Assembly (NCBI RefSeq): GCF_006439395.2
Contig: NZ_CP083950.1
Location: 1,612,001-1,676,000 of the forward strand
Reading direction: 5' to 3'
Length of the DNA stretch: 64,000 nucleotides
Source of the DNA: Mesorhizobium sp. B4-1-4
GTDB taxonomy: Bacteria; Pseudomonadota; Alphaproteobacteria; Rhizobiales; Rhizobiaceae
Numbering within the stretch: the stretch's first letter is position 1; every line of letters starts with the position of its first letter. The notes under the pieces were generated by a model that saw nothing but the letters and a program-made list of their open reading frames with translations, was not told the DNA's origin and ran no database searches. A program made the translations under genes and the position numbers. This document shows, piece after piece, positions 28,726-39,164 of the stretch.

Positions 28726-29478
28726 ATGTCCGATGCTCCGAAGACCTCCGGCATGACCCGGCTGAGGAACTATTTCCTCACGGGTTTCATCGTCTGCGCG
28801 CCCTTGGCGATCACCGCCTATATCGCCTGGTCGTTCATCGGCTGGGTCGATTCCTGGGTAAAACCCTATATCCCGGCACGGTATAGCCCCGATACCTACC
28901 TGCCATTCCCGGTGCCCGGGTTCGGGCTGATCGTGGCGCTGATCCTGATCACGCTGATCGGCTTCTTCGCCGCCAACATTGTCGGTCGCGCCATTGTCGG
29001 TTTCGGCGAGCGCCTGCTTGGCCGCATGCCGCTGGTGCGCGGCATCTACGGGTCGCTGAAGCAGATATTCGAGACCGTGCTGTCGAACAAGGGCGACATG
29101 TTCCGCCAGGTTGGGCTGGTCGAATATCCGCGCAAGGGCGTTTGGTCGCTGGTGTTTGTCGCCAGCGAAAAGGAGACAGAGATCAATGAGAAGCTTGACC
29201 AGGAGGGCGACCCTCTGATCGCCGTGTTCATGCCCTGCACGCCCAATCCGACGACCGGCTTTCTCATGTATGTGCCGAAGTCCGACATTGTGCTGCTCGA
29301 CATGACGATCGAGGACGGCGCAAAATTGATCGTGTCGGCTGGACTGGTGGCGCCGGAAGTGAAAACCAAAGTGGTGACGCTGAATGGCGAGCCAATCAAC
29401 GGAACCGTGGCCAACCCGCCGCTAGGAGCTCACCCGGCGCGCAGAAGCCGCACGGCCTCGTCGCGGCCGAACAAATAG
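28726..29478 (+). CDS. DUF502 family membrane protein
   Basis: 250 residues with two membrane segments near the N-terminus (about 14-40 and 65-95: TGFIVCAPLAITAYIAWSF and GLIVALILITLIGFFAANIV), then a conserved soluble region with GRMPLVRGIYGSLKQIFETV and MPCTPNPTTGFLMYVP, hallmarks of DUF502. Function is unknown. The last 49 bases overlap the 3' end of the convergent recG; the terminal RSRTASSRPNK is encoded there and is probably a late extension. Confidence 0.9.
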   Translation: MSDAPKTSGMTRLRNYFLTGFIVCAPLAITAYIAWSFIGWVDSWVKPYIPARYSPDTYLPFPVPGFGLIVALILITLIGFFAANIVGRAIVGFGERLLGRMPLVRGIYGSLKQIFETVLSNKGDMFRQVGLVEYPRKGVWSLVFVASEKETEINEKLDQEGDPLIAVFMPCTPNPTTGFLMYVPKSDIVLLDMTIEDGAKLIVSAGLVAPEVKTKVVTLNGEPINGTVANPPLGAHPARRSRTASSRPNK

Positions 29479-31538
29479 AGCAACAGGCGTAGCGCTTCGC
29501 CGCGCTCGGATTGCAACTCCGGGTCGCGGGACAGGATCAGCCTTGCGTCGTCGCGAGCGGCCTCGAGCAGATCGGCATGCGCCTCGATCCGCGCCACCTG
29601 GAAACCCGGCGTGCCGGACTGGCGGGTGCCCAGCAATTCGCCTTCGCCGCGCAATTTCAGGTCTTCCTCGGCAATCAGGAAACCGTCTTCGGTCTCACGC
29701 ATCACCGACAGCCTGCGTTTTGCGGTCTCGCCAAGCGGATCCTTGTAGAGCAGCACGCAAGACGAGGGTTTGTCGCCACGCCCGACGCGGCCGCGCAGCT
29801 GGTGCAACTGGGCAAGGCCGAAGCGTTCGGCATGCTCGATGACCATCACGGTGGCGTCGGGCACGTCGACGCCGACCTCGATGACCGTGGTGGCGATCAG
29901 GATGCGCGTCTCGCCCTGCTTGAAGGCACGCATCGCCTCGTCTTTCTCGCTGCCCTTCATGCGGCCGTGGACGAGGCCGATCCGGTCGCCGAACAGCGGT
30001 TTCAGCGAGGCGAAACGGTCCTCGGCCGACATCAGCTTGATCTCTTCGGATTCCTCGACCAATGGGCAGATCCAGTAGATTTTCTGGCCACCGGCGACAG
30101 CGTCGACCATACGGCCAACCAGTTCGTCGAGCCGCTCCAACGGCAAGGTGACGGTGCGGATTGGTTGGCGGCCGGCAGGTTTCTCCGTCAATTTCGACAC
30201 GTCCATGTCGCCGAAGGCGGTCAGCACCAACGTGCGTGGAATGGGCGTTGCGGTCATCACCAGCATGTCGGGCGCGTCGCCCTTGGCAGTGATGGCAAGC
30301 CGCTGATGGACGCCGAAGCGATGCTGCTCATCGATGACGGCCAGCACAAGATCATGGAAGGTGACGGTCTCCTGGAACAGCGCATGGGTGCCGACGACGA
30401 CGTCGATCTCGCCGCTTGCCAGGCCGGCCAGCGTGTCGGTGCGCTCGCGGCCCTTCTCACGGCCGGTCAGGATGGCGATGCGCAGCCCGACCCTGGCGGC
30501 GAGCGGCGCGATCGTGGCCAGATGCTGGCGCGCCAGGATTTCGGTCGGCGCCATCAGTGCCGCCTGGCCGCCGGCCTCGACGGCGCGCGCCATGGCCAGT
30601 AGTGCGACAACCGTCTTGCCGGAGCCGACATCGCCTTGGAGCAGCCGCAGCATGCGTTCGGGGTCGGCAAGGTCGGCATTGATCTCGGCGAGCGCGAATT
30701 CCTGGCTTGATGTCAGCGAATAGGGAAGAGCGGCGCGCAGTTCCTCAACGATGCTGCCGTCACCCACCAAAGGACGGCCGGACAGCCGGCGGACCTTTGC
30801 CCGGACCAGCGCCACCGAGACCTGGCCTGCCAGAAATTCGTCATAGGCGAGGCGTCGCCAGGCCGCGCCCTCAACCGAGACGTCGATCGGATCGGCCGGG
30901 TTGTGGATGCGCGAAAGCGCGTCGGCAAAGGCGGGAAAAGTGTGCCGGCGCATGAAAGCGCCATCCTGCCACTCTGGCAAATCGGGCACGCGTGCCAGCG
31001 CCTGGCCGATCGCGCGGCGCAGCACCTTGCCCGAGAGGCCGGCGGTGAGCGGATAGACCGGTTCGACGAGCGGCAGGTTTTCCGCTTCGCTGGCCAGCGC
31101 GATGTGGTCGGGGTGGACCATGGTCGGGCGGCCGTTGAACCATTCCATGCGGCCGGAGACAACGACATGCTCGCCCACGGGCATTGCTTTTTCGAGATAG
31201 GAGGCATGGGCATGGAAAAAGGTCAGACCGATTTCGCCGGTGTCGTCGTGGGCGTAGACCCGGTAGGGCACCGACCTGTTGCCGCGTGGCGGTGGCTGAT
31301 GGCGATCGATGCGCACCTCGAGCGTGACGATCGCACCTTCGGCGGCAAGTGCGATGCCGGGCCGGTTGCGGCGGTCGATGACGGTGTGCGGCAGCACGAA
31401 CAGAAGATCGCCGGCGCGCGCGGCGCGATCGCCGAGATCGGCGGGCACCACCTTCTCGATCAGCGTGCCGACCTTCGGCCCGACGCCGGCAAGCGAAGTG
31501 ATCGGGACAAACAGCGGATCGAGGATGGATGGGCGCAT
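29430..31538 (-). CDS. recG: ATP-dependent DNA helicase RecG
   Basis: 702 residues, branch-migrating helicase for stalled forks and recombination intermediates. An N-terminal wedge/OB region precedes helicase domains with Walker A GDVGSGKTVVALLAM, the DEQH box VIDEQHRFG and motif [14 protein letters not shown]-terminal QLRGRVGRG is motif VI. Divergent from sdhE with 92 bases between them. Its stop lies within the DUF502 reading frame. Confidence 0.96.
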   Translation of the reverse strand: MRPSILDPLFVPITSLAGVGPKVGTLIEKVVPADLGDRAARAGDLLFVLPHTVIDRRNRPGIALAAEGAIVTLEVRIDRHQPPPRGNRSVPYRVYAHDDTGEIGLTFFHAHASYLEKAMPVGEHVVVSGRMEWFNGRPTMVHPDHIALASEAENLPLVEPVYPLTAGLSGKVLRRAIGQALARVPDLPEWQDGAFMRRHTFPAFADALSRIHNPADPIDVSVEGAAWRRLAYDEFLAGQVSVALVRAKVRRLSGRPLVGDGSIVEELRAALPYSLTSSQEFALAEINADLADPERMLRLLQGDVGSGKTVVALLAMARAVEAGGQAALMAPTEILARQHLATIAPLAARVGLRIAILTGREKGRERTDTLAGLASGEIDVVVGTHALFQETVTFHDLVLAVIDEQHRFGVHQRLAITAKGDAPDMLVMTATPIPRTLVLTAFGDMDVSKLTEKPAGRQPIRTVTLPLERLDELVGRMVDAVAGGQKIYWICPLVEESEEIKLMSAEDRFASLKPLFGDRIGLVHGRMKGSEKDEAMRAFKQGETRILIATTVIEVGVDVPDATVMVIEHAERFGLAQLHQLRGRVGRGDKPSSCVLLYKDPLGETAKRRLSVMRETEDGFLIAEEDLKLRGEGELLGTRQSGTPGFQVARIEAHADLLEAARDDARLILSRDPELQSERGEALRLLLYLFGRDEAVRLLRAG

Positions 31539-31630
31539 GATGTCAGCTTATGTTGCGACGGCCGCAGCGCAAGGCTGACAGCACCTTCTATCCACGCTAT
31601 ATGCGCCGCAGCAAGCGAGGATGCGGCACA

Positions 31631-31918
31631 ATGACCGGAACAAAACGATCAAGCGAGGGGCTGGATGCCCACCGCCGCAAACTCTTGTTCCGTTCCTGGC
31701 ATCGCGGCCTGCGCGAGATGGACCTGATCCTCGGCACGTTCGCCGACGCCGAGATCGATTCCTTGACCGGCGAGGAAATCGACCAATATGAGAGGCTCCT
31801 CGACATTCCCGACGCCGAATTCCTGCCGCTGGTCACCGGCGAACGCCCGGTTCCGGCGGACATCGATTGTGCTGTCCTGCGAAAAATCCTGGCGTCCCGC
31901 CGGACCATGACTTTCTGA
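31631..31918 (+). CDS. sdhE: Succinate dehydrogenase assembly factor SdhE
   Basis: 95 residues of the SdhE/DUF339 family that promotes covalent FAD attachment to SdhA. The signature KLLFRSWHRGLREMDLILG (RGxxExD-like) is at about residues 17-35, followed by the helical end with FADAEIDSL. ATG 31631 gives the normal size; the longer frame from 31550 runs into the recG promoter region. In rhizobia it lies beside recG and mfd, as here. Confidence 0.92.
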   Translation: MTGTKRSSEGLDAHRRKLLFRSWHRGLREMDLILGTFADAEIDSLTGEEIDQYERLLDIPDAEFLPLVTGERPVPADIDCAVLRKILASRRTMTF

Positions 31919-31924
31919 ACACAA

Positions 31925-31968
31925 GCAATTCCAGGAAAAGTGCGAAGCGGTTTTCCGGCCGGAATTGC
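31925..31968. repeat. 44-bp rhizobial palindromic repeat between sdhE and mfd
   Basis: Ends GCAATTCC (31925-31932) and GGAATTGC (31961-31968) are exact inverted repeats, and an inner GGAAAA faces TTTTCC. A closely similar copy in opposite orientation is at 35636-35678, so the pair brackets mfd. It ends only 21 bases before the mfd ATG. Confidence 0.85.
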
Positions 31969-31989
31969 GACAACCAAGACCGTGATTTG

Positions 31990-34900
31990 ATGAGCCTCAT
32001 TCCCACCATTGGCCTGCCGAAGGGCCGCGCCGGCCAGTTCATCGTCGACGGCGTCGCCGACGGCTATGAAGCCTTTGCCCTGGTGCAGACAGCCCTCGAA
32101 ATCGCACCCGACAAGCCGGTGCTGTTCGTGGCGCGGGACGGCCAGCGCCTGCCGGCGATCATCGAAGCGCTGTCCTTCGCCGCACCCCGCCTGCCGGTAC
32201 TGGAGCTGCCGGCGTGGGATTGCCTGCCCTATGACCGGGTGTCGCCGGGTTCGGATGCCGCCGCCAAGCGCCTCGACGCGCTGACAGCCATGATCGCGTT
32301 GGCGAAGAAGCCGCACCGTGCCGTCATCCTCACCACCGCCAATGCGCTTCTGCAGCGTGTGCCGCCGGCCGATCTCGTCGAGGCGCAGACCTTCCATGCC
32401 AAGCCGGGCAACCAGATAGACATGAACGTGCTGATCGCGCGACTGGAAACGTCAGGCTTCGAACGCGTGCCGACGGTGCGCGGCATTGGCGAATTCGCGG
32501 TGCGCGGCGGCATTCTCGACCTGTTCGCACCCGGCTGGACCGAGGCGCTGAGGCTCGATTTCTTCGGCGATACGCTGGAATCGATTCGCGTCTTCGATGC
32601 CGCCACCCAGCGCACAACCGGCCAGCGCAAGTCGATGGCGCTGCAGGCGATGAGCGAAGTGGCGCTGACGCCCGAAACCATCAGCCGCTTCCGCCGCGCC
32701 TACATCGAAGCATTCGGCGCGCCGTCGCGTGACGACGGCCTCTACGCCGCGGTCAGCGAAGGCCGGCGCTTCGCCGGCATGGAGCATTGGCTGCCGTTCT
32801 TCTATGAGCGGCTGGAGACGGTATTCGATTATCTGCCGGACACACCCGTCGTTTTCGACCATCTCGCTCATGAGGCGCTTGCCGAACGCCACACGCTGAT
32901 CCTCGACCATTACGAGGCGCGCAGGAAGCAGGCCGACAGCGCGCTAAAGGATGCCGTGCCTTACAAGCCGGTGGCGCCGGATCTGCTTTACCTCTCGCCG
33001 GAAAACCTGATCGCCTCGCTAGGACCGCGCGAAGCGATCGATTTCACGCCCTTCGACGCGCCCGATGCCGGCGCCAAGAAAGTCTATCACGCCGGCTCAC
33101 GCCATGGCCGCAGCTTCGTCGAGGAACGCGCCGATCCGAACGTCAATGTCTTCGATGTTGTCGTCAGGCATATCGCCGACGAACGCGCGGCGCGCCGCCG
33201 TGTCGTCATCGCCGGCTGGACCGAAGGTTCGCTCGACCGGCTTGGGCAAATCCTGGCCGAGCATCATCTCGGCAATCTCAAACAGGTCGACACGCTGGCG
33301 GAGGCCGAACAGCTTGAGCCGGGGCAGGCGGCATTGGCCGTTCTGCCATTGGAATCCGGCTTCGAGACCGGAAAGCTGGTCGTCGTCGCCGAACAGGACA
33401 TTCTCGGCGACCGGCTGATCCGGCGCTCGAAGCGCAAGAAGCGCGCGTCCGACTTCATTGCCGAAGCTTCGGCTCTATCGGCCGGCGATATCGTCGTCCA
33501 TGCCGACCATGGCATTGGCCGTTTCATCGGCCTGCGCACCATCGAGGCGGTCGGCGCGCCGCACGACTGTCTCGAGATCCATTATGCCGGCGACGACCGG
33601 CTGTTTCTGCCGGTCGAGAATATCGAGCTCCTCTCGCGCTACGGTTCGGATTCGGCCGAAGCGACGCTGGACAAGCTTGGCGGCGGCGCCTGGCAGTCGC
33701 GCAAGGCAAAGCTGAAGCGGCGCCTGCTCGACATGGCCGGACAGCTGATCCGCATCGCCGCGGAGCGGCAGATGCGCGCCGCACCGCCGCTGGTGCCGGC
33801 CGAAGGCCTCTATGATGAATTCGCCGCCCGGTTCCCCTACGAGGAGACCGACGACCAGCAGACAGCGATCGATTCGGTGCGGGATGACCTTGGCGCCGGC
33901 AAGCCGATGGACCGGCTGATCTGCGGCGACGTCGGCTTCGGCAAGACCGAAGTGGCGCTTCGTGCCGCCTTCATCGCGGCGATGGAAGGATTTCAGGTCG
34001 CCGTCGTGGTGCCGACGACACTGTTGTCACGCCAGCATTTCAAGACGTTCTCCCAGCGTTTTTCAGGGCTTCCCATCCGCGTCGCCCAAGCCTCCCGGCT
34101 GGTCGGCGCCAAGGAGCTCGCGGAAACGAAGAAGGCTTTGGCCGAAGGTCAGGTCGACATCGTCGTCGGCACCCATGCGCTGCTCGGATCCTCGATCTCG
34201 TTCAAGAATCTCGGCCTGCTGATCATCGACGAGGAGCAGCATTTTGGCGTCAAGCACAAGGAACGGCTGAAGGACCTGAAGACCGATGTGCATGTGCTGA
34301 CGCTGTCGGCGACGCCGATCCCGCGCACGCTGCAACTGGCGCTGACGGGCGTGCGTGAACTGTCGCTGATCGCCACGCCGCCGGTCGACCGCATGGCGGT
34401 GCGCACCTTCATCTCGCCGTTCGATCCGCTGGTCATCCGCGAAACGCTGCTTCGCGAGCGCTATCGCGGCGGGCATTCCTTCTATGTGGTTCCGCGCATC
34501 AGCGATCTCTCGGAAATTCATGATTTCTTGAAAGAATCCGTCCCCGAACTGAAGGTGGCGGTGGCTCATGGCCAGATGCCGCCTGGTGAACTGGACGACA
34601 TCATGAACGCCTTCTATGACGGCCAGTACGATGTGCTTCTGTCGACGACCATCGTCGAATCCGGCCTCGACATCCCGACCGCCAACACGCTGATCATCCA
34701 CCGCGCTGACATGTTCGGCCTGTCGCAGCTCTACCAGCTGCGCGGTCGTGTCGGCCGCTCGAAGGTGCGCGCCTACGCGCTCTTCACGCTGCCGGCCAAC
34801 CGCAAGCTCACCGACACGGCCGAGCGCAGGTTGAAGGTGCTGCAATCGCTCGACACGCTGGGCGCCGGCTTCCAGCTTGCCAGCCATGATCTCGATATCC

Positions 34901-35487
34901 GTGGCGCGGGCAATCTTCTGGGCGAAGAGCAGTCCGGCCACATCAAGGAGGTGGGTTTCGAACTCTACCAGCAGATGCTGGAGGAGGCCGTCGCCGAGGT
35001 GAAGGATTCCGGCGAGGTTCAGGACGGCGGCTGGTCGCCGCAGATCGCCGTCGGCACGGCGGTGATGATCCCGGAAAGCTATGTGCCCGACCTGCAACTC
35101 AGGCTGGCGCTCTACCGCCGTCTCGGCGATCTCGAAAGCACCGAGGAGATCGATGGCTTCGGCGCCGAGCTGATCGACCGTTTCGGCCCGCTGCCGGAGG
35201 AGGTGAAGCATCTCTTGAAGATCGTCTTCATCAAGGCGCTCTGCCGCAAGGCCAATGTCGAGAAGCTCGATGCCGGGCCGAAGGGCGTCGTCATCCATTT
35301 CCGCAAGCGCGAATTCCCCAATCCGGTCGGGCTGGTCAAATTCATCGGCGAGCAGGGCTCGCTGGCCAAGATCAGGCCAGACCACAGTGTCGTCTTCGTG
35401 CGCGACTGGCCGAATGCCGAAAAACGCCTGGCGGGCTCCGCGGTTGTGATGACGCAATTGGCGAAGTTGGCGGAGAAGGCGGCCTGA
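31990..35487 (+). CDS. mfd: Transcription-repair coupling factor
   Basis: 1165 residues. The N-terminal UvrB-homology region, a CarD-like RNA polymerase interaction domain ([17 protein letters not shown]), a RecG-like translocase with Walker [17 protein letters not shown] and DEEQ box IIDEEQHFG, motif [11 protein letters not shown], and a C-terminal TRCF domain are in order. It removes stalled RNA polymerase and recruits UvrA. The frame opens at 31867, but ATG 31990 excludes the palindromic repeat upstream and gives the usual length. Confidence 0.96.
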   Translation: MSLIPTIGLPKGRAGQFIVDGVADGYEAFALVQTALEIAPDKPVLFVARDGQRLPAIIEALSFAAPRLPVLELPAWDCLPYDRVSPGSDAAAKRLDALTAMIALAKKPHRAVILTTANALLQRVPPADLVEAQTFHAKPGNQIDMNVLIARLETSGFERVPTVRGIGEFAVRGGILDLFAPGWTEALRLDFFGDTLESIRVFDAATQRTTGQRKSMALQAMSEVALTPETISRFRRAYIEAFGAPSRDDGLYAAVSEGRRFAGMEHWLPFFYERLETVFDYLPDTPVVFDHLAHEALAERHTLILDHYEARRKQADSALKDAVPYKPVAPDLLYLSPENLIASLGPREAIDFTPFDAPDAGAKKVYHAGSRHGRSFVEERADPNVNVFDVVVRHIADERAARRRVVIAGWTEGSLDRLGQILAEHHLGNLKQVDTLAEAEQLEPGQAALAVLPLESGFETGKLVVVAEQDILGDRLIRRSKRKKRASDFIAEASALSAGDIVVHADHGIGRFIGLRTIEAVGAPHDCLEIHYAGDDRLFLPVENIELLSRYGSDSAEATLDKLGGGAWQSRKAKLKRRLLDMAGQLIRIAAERQMRAAPPLVPAEGLYDEFAARFPYEETDDQQTAIDSVRDDLGAGKPMDRLICGDVGFGKTEVALRAAFIAAMEGFQVAVVVPTTLLSRQHFKTFSQRFSGLPIRVAQASRLVGAKELAETKKALAEGQVDIVVGTHALLGSSISFKNLGLLIIDEEQHFGVKHKERLKDLKTDVHVLTLSATPIPRTLQLALTGVRELSLIATPPVDRMAVRTFISPFDPLVIRETLLRERYRGGHSFYVVPRISDLSEIHDFLKESVPELKVAVAHGQMPPGELDDIMNAFYDGQYDVLLSTTIVESGLDIPTANTLIIHRADMFGLSQLYQLRGRVGRSKVRAYALFTLPANRKLTDTAERRLKVLQSLDTLGAGFQLASHDLDIRGAGNLLGEEQSGHIKEVGFELYQQMLEEAVAEVKDSGEVQDGGWSPQIAVGTAVMIPESYVPDLQLRLALYRRLGDLESTEEIDGFGAELIDRFGPLPEEVKHLLKIVFIKALCRKANVEKLDAGPKGVVIHFRKREFPNPVGLVKFIGEQGSLAKIRPDHSVVFVRDWPNAEKRLAGSAVVMTQLAKLAEKAA

Positions 35488-35635
35488 TCTGAGGTTTCAG
35501 GCCGTCTTGCGTGCGGCAACCCATTCGCCAGCGCTGAAATTCCGGTCTAGAATAGGAAATCGGCTTCGTGTATGGAGCCGCCACCCCATATCGGGGCAGA
35601 TAGTGTGGGCGAGGTCGCCCATTCGTTGGTTTGAC

Positions 35636-35678
35636 GCAATTCCGGACGGAAAACCGTTTCATACTTTCCTGGAATTGC
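35636..35678. repeat. 43-bp palindromic repeat downstream of mfd, inverted copy of 31925-31968
   Basis: Ends GCAATTCC (35636-35643) and GGAATTGC (35671-35678), with GGAAAA-type inner bases. In reverse complement it matches the copy at 31925-31968 with only a few substitutions. It lies in the leader of the DAHP synthase gene, 23 bases before its ATG. Confidence 0.85.
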
Positions 35679-35701
35679 TCGGAAAGAGCGTTGGTGCAGC
35701 G

Positions 35702-37075
35702 ATGACGAAATGGTCGCCGAATTCTTGGAGAGCAAAACCGATCAAGCAGGTTCCCGCCTATCCGGATCTTGCAGCTCTGAAGAACACGGAAGCCCAGCTC
35801 GCCACCTTTCCGCCGCTGGTCTTTGCCGGTGAGGCACGCAAGTTGAAGAAGCAGTTGGCGGCGGTCGCCGCCGGTGAAGCCTTCCTGCTTCAGGGCGGTG
35901 ACTGCGCCGAGAGTTTCGCCGAGCATGGCGCTGACAACATCCGCGATTTCTTCCGGGTCTTCCTGCAGATGTCGGTCGTGCTGACCTTCGCCGGCGCGCA
36001 GCCGGTGGTGAAGGTGGGCCGCGTTGCCGGCCAGTTCGCCAAGCCTCGCTCCTCCGACAACGAGACCAAGGGCGATGTGACGCTGCCGAGCTATCGCGGC
36101 GACATCATCAACGGCATCGAGTTCGACGCCAAGTCGCGTATTCCCGATCCCGCCCGCCAGGAAATGGCGTACCGCCAGTCGGCGGCGACGCTCAACCTTT
36201 TGCGCGCCTTCGCGCAGGGCGGCTATGCCAGCCTGGAGAACGTGCATCGCTGGATGCTCGGCTTCGTGTCAGACAGCCCGCAGGGCGAAAAATACGAGTC
36301 GCTGGCCAACCGCATCACCGAGACGATGGACTTCATGAAGGCCGTCGGTATCACCTCGGAAACCAACTACGCGCTGCGCGAGACCGATTTCTACACCAGC
36401 CACGAGGCGCTGCTGCTCGGCTACGAGGAAGCGCTGACCCGCGTCGATTCTACCTCGGGCGACTGGTACGCCACCTCTGGCCACATGATCTGGATCGGCG
36501 ATCGCACGCGCCAGCCCGACCACGCGCATGTCGAATATTGCCGTGGCATCAAGAATCCGCTCGGCTTGAAATGCGGCCCCTCGCTGACGCCTGACGGCTT
36601 GCTGGAACTGATCGACCTGCTCAATCCCGAGAACGAGCCCGGCCGGCTGACGCTGATCGCTCGCTTCGGTTCGGACAAGGTCGCCGATCATCTGCCGAAG
36701 CTGGTGCGCGCGGTGCAGAAGGAAGGCCGCAGCGTGGTCTGGTCATCCGACCCGATGCATGGCAACACGATCGAGGCCGCGGGCTACAAGACGCGGCCGT
36801 TCGACCGTATCCTGAAGGAAGTGCAGACCTTCTTCGAGGTGCACCGCGCCGAAGGCACGCATCCCGGCGGCATCCACGTCGAGATGACCGGCAAGAACGT
36901 CACCGAATGCACGGGCGGCGCGCGCGCCATCACGGCCGAGGAATTGCAGGACCGCTACCACACGCATTGCGATCCGCGCCTCAATGCCGACCAGGCGATC
37001 GAACTGGCCTTCCTGGTGTCGGATCTGCTGAAGAAGAGCCATCCGGTCCAGCAGAAGCACGCCGTCAACGGCTGA
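35702..37075 (+). CDS. aroG: 3-deoxy-7-phosphoheptulonate synthase, class II
   Basis: 457 residues of the class II (plant-like) DAHP synthase, first step of the shikimate pathway (erythrose-4-phosphate plus PEP). Visible motifs are [34 protein letters not shown] and [12 protein letters not shown], covering metal and substrate sites. ATG 35702 is chosen; the longer frame runs back through the repeat to 35507. A strong terminator follows the gene. Gene name follows rhizobial usage; class II is sequence-evident. Confidence 0.95.
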   Translation: MTKWSPNSWRAKPIKQVPAYPDLAALKNTEAQLATFPPLVFAGEARKLKKQLAAVAAGEAFLLQGGDCAESFAEHGADNIRDFFRVFLQMSVVLTFAGAQPVVKVGRVAGQFAKPRSSDNETKGDVTLPSYRGDIINGIEFDAKSRIPDPARQEMAYRQSAATLNLLRAFAQGGYASLENVHRWMLGFVSDSPQGEKYESLANRITETMDFMKAVGITSETNYALRETDFYTSHEALLLGYEEALTRVDSTSGDWYATSGHMIWIGDRTRQPDHAHVEYCRGIKNPLGLKCGPSLTPDGLLELIDLLNPENEPGRLTLIARFGSDKVADHLPKLVRAVQKEGRSVVWSSDPMHGNTIEAAGYKTRPFDRILKEVQTFFEVHRAEGTHPGGIHVEMTGKNVTECTGGARAITAEELQDRYHTHCDPRLNADQAIELAFLVSDLLKKSHPVQQKHAVNG

Positions 37076-37098
37076 TTCGGCCAAATGGGCCGATAAAC

Positions 37099-37133
37099 AA
37101 AGGCGCCTGGGAAACCGGCGCCTTTGCTTTTTC
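37099..37133 (+). terminator. Intrinsic terminator after the DAHP synthase gene
   Basis: AAAGGCGCC (37099-37107) and GGCGCCTTT (37117-37125) form a 9-bp stem with a 9-base loop, followed by GCTTTTT. It can also act on the convergent diguanylate cyclase gene through its A-rich side. Confidence 0.88.
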
Positions 37134-37186
37134 AGCTCATGGCTGGTGCCTCCGCCGATGCCGGCGCGATCGACGAACAGGAGGCA

Positions 37187-38257
37187 TCAGTCCTTCTTGT
37201 AGAGAAGCCAGCTCTTGCCGGAGCGGCCGGCCATCGTCGAATGCCTGGTGACGCGGTTGCGGCCGCTGACCTTGGAGCGGTACAGCGCTCGGTCGGCCTT
37301 GGTGTAAAGGTCCTCGGGACCGTCGGCCTCGGATGCCATGCAGATGCCCATCGAGACCGTCACGGTACCGTATTTCATGCCGGTCTGGCTGCTGGTGAAT
37401 GGCGTCTGTTCGATCAGCGCGCGAATGCGCTCCGCGATCTCGTAGGTGGCGTCCTCGCTGGCACCCTCGATGATCAGCGCGAACTCCTCGCCGCCGGTGC
37501 GCGCGACGAACATATCGCCGCGAATGCTGGTCTGGAAAATCTCGGCGATGATCTGGATGATCTTGTCGCCGACCGGATGGCCATACCGGTCATTGATGTC
37601 CTTGAACCGATCGATGTCGGCAAGGATCAAGGCATTGAACAGGATGCCCTTGTTGCTGTTGTAGATTCGGGTGATTTCCCTGTCGAAGGCGCGACGGTTC
37701 CAGATCTGGGTCAGCGGATCGGTGTTGGCCAGCCGCTTGTATTCCTCGAGCTTCGACTTGACGCTCTCGAGCTCCGCCGTCTTGTCATTGAGCGTCGAGG
37801 CGACCTGTCGGCCGTGGTCGATCGTCGAATTGGTAGCGATCGACATGGCGTTGGCGATTTTTTGCAGAAGATCCTGGGAGAGCAGGCTGCGGCTGTTCAG
37901 GCCGTTCGATGTCTCATCGAGAATCCTGCCGTATTTCTCGATGTGGCTGCGCTCGCTGCGCAACAGCGATGCGACTTCCTCGAGTTCCCTGGCGATGACG
38001 TCCCGCGCATGCTCCACGATGCCTGGGCCATGGTTCTGGGCAAAGAAAGAACGGCCGATCTTGTCCAACTCGTCCTGTGTGGGCCGGCTGTTCAGCGAAA
38101 GCACCGCAAGGCTGAGCTCGCGATTGGTGCCACTCAGTGCTTCATAGAAGATCTCGTAATTGCGCGGCAGGCCGAGCACGCCCAACTGGCGCATCGTCGC
38201 GACAACAGCGGATGCGATGTCAGTGTTCTGTTCGGTTGGTGCTGCTGCCGGCTGCAT
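37187..38257 (-). CDS. Diguanylate cyclase (GGDEF)
   Basis: About 356 residues, cytoplasmic, no membrane helix. The N-terminal 170 residues are helical and of unknown type; then LEEYKRLANTDPLTQIWNRR starts the GGDEF domain with active-site TGGEEF. The four residues at the usual I-site position read RGDM, so a canonical RxxD inhibitory site is missing. The start is ATG 38257 (MQPAAAP), since GGAAGAG lies upstream; the longer frame to 38398 has no such support. Produces cyclic-di-GMP; role unknown. Confidence 0.88.
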   Translation of the reverse strand: MQPAAAPTEQNTDIASAVVATMRQLGVLGLPRNYEIFYEALSGTNRELSLAVLSLNSRPTQDELDKIGRSFFAQNHGPGIVEHARDVIARELEEVASLLRSERSHIEKYGRILDETSNGLNSRSLLSQDLLQKIANAMSIATNSTIDHGRQVASTLNDKTAELESVKSKLEEYKRLANTDPLTQIWNRRAFDREITRIYNSNKGILFNALILADIDRFKDINDRYGHPVGDKIIQIIAEIFQTSIRGDMFVARTGGEEFALIIEGASEDATYEIAERIRALIEQTPFTSSQTGMKYGTVTVSMGICMASEADGPEDLYTKADRALYRSKVSGRNRVTRHSTMAGRSGKSWLLYKKD

Positions 38258-38670
38258 GTATGATACACTCTTCCCTTGGATTCCGACGCAGAATATGCGG
38301 GTCCACTGATCGCCGAACTGGGGGAGTGGCCTGCCGACATTCCAGAACATCTTGCGAAGAGACGCGTCCCCACCCACGACCTTTGCTTGAGAGACCATAA
38401 TTGCGTCAGCGCTAAAGTTTCCTTAATTCGCACGACTTCCACGGGTTTTTCTCTACCTATGGCTGTAGAGACATGAATTTCCGCACCACCAATCGGGAGA
38501 CAACACGCAGTTTGGCGGCTTTGAATTCGAAACCTCGCGGCGCGCTGCTGAAAATGAAATTGAATTTCGAAATCGTCACGCCAGTCGGAGTCGTATTTGC
38601 TTGCGCGTAACCAACGCAAAGCTGGAATCCTGATGACGATGATGGACGAGGTTCTTCAAGGAGTGCCGAA
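38258..38670. other. 413-base gap between diguanylate cyclase and GFA genes
   Basis: No gene is supported here. Two short signals are visible: CTAA-AGTTTCC-TTAA at 38412-38426, a 7-of-8 match to the CtrA-type TTAA-N7-TTAA motif about 155 bases upstream of the diguanylate cyclase start, and GAAATTGAATTTC (38556-38568), a perfect 13-base dyad in the region leading to the GFA gene. Both are weak. Confidence 0.35.
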
Positions 38671-39087
38671 ATGAGTGACAGTCACCAGGGATCGTGCCTG
38701 TGCAAAGCGGTCCGCTTCAGGACGCGCGGCGCGCTGCGGGGCGTCGTCTACTGTCATTGTTCGCAGTGCCGTAAACAAAGCGGGCACTTCTATGCCGCGA
38801 CCAATGTCGCCGACGCCGACATCGTGATCGAAGGCGCGGAAAACATCACCTGGTACGAGGCGTCCGACTTCGCCAGGCGCGGCTTCTGCAAAGTATGCGG
38901 GTCACTGCTTTTCTGGAACCCAACGGATCGAGACTACATTTCGGTCCTGGCAGGATCGTTCGACAAGCCGACAGATCTCAAGGGCGAATGCCATATCTTC
39001 GTCGGCGACAAGGGCGACTATTATTCGATCCACGACGGGCTGCCGCAGTTTGAAAAGTCGACGCCGTCGATATTGGTCGCTGAATGA
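38671..39087 (+). CDS. GFA/CENP-V family zinc protein
   Basis: 138 residues. Zinc ligands are in GSCLCKAVRF, CHCSQCRKQSG and FCKVCGSLLFW, the arrangement of the GFA (glutathione-dependent formaldehyde-activating enzyme-like) family. Most family members do not act on formaldehyde; substrate unknown. The start ATG 38671 is preceded by AGGAG. It is followed by dgkA on the same strand. Confidence 0.92.
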   Translation: MSDSHQGSCLCKAVRFRTRGALRGVVYCHCSQCRKQSGHFYAATNVADADIVIEGAENITWYEASDFARRGFCKVCGSLLFWNPTDRDYISVLAGSFDKPTDLKGECHIFVGDKGDYYSIHDGLPQFEKSTPSILVAE

Positions 39088-39164
39088 ATTTTGGACAAGA
39101 CGCCTTATTCCATTGATCGGGCCGTTGCTTTATCCCGTGCCGGTGGTTCGCAAAGGGGTCTAGC

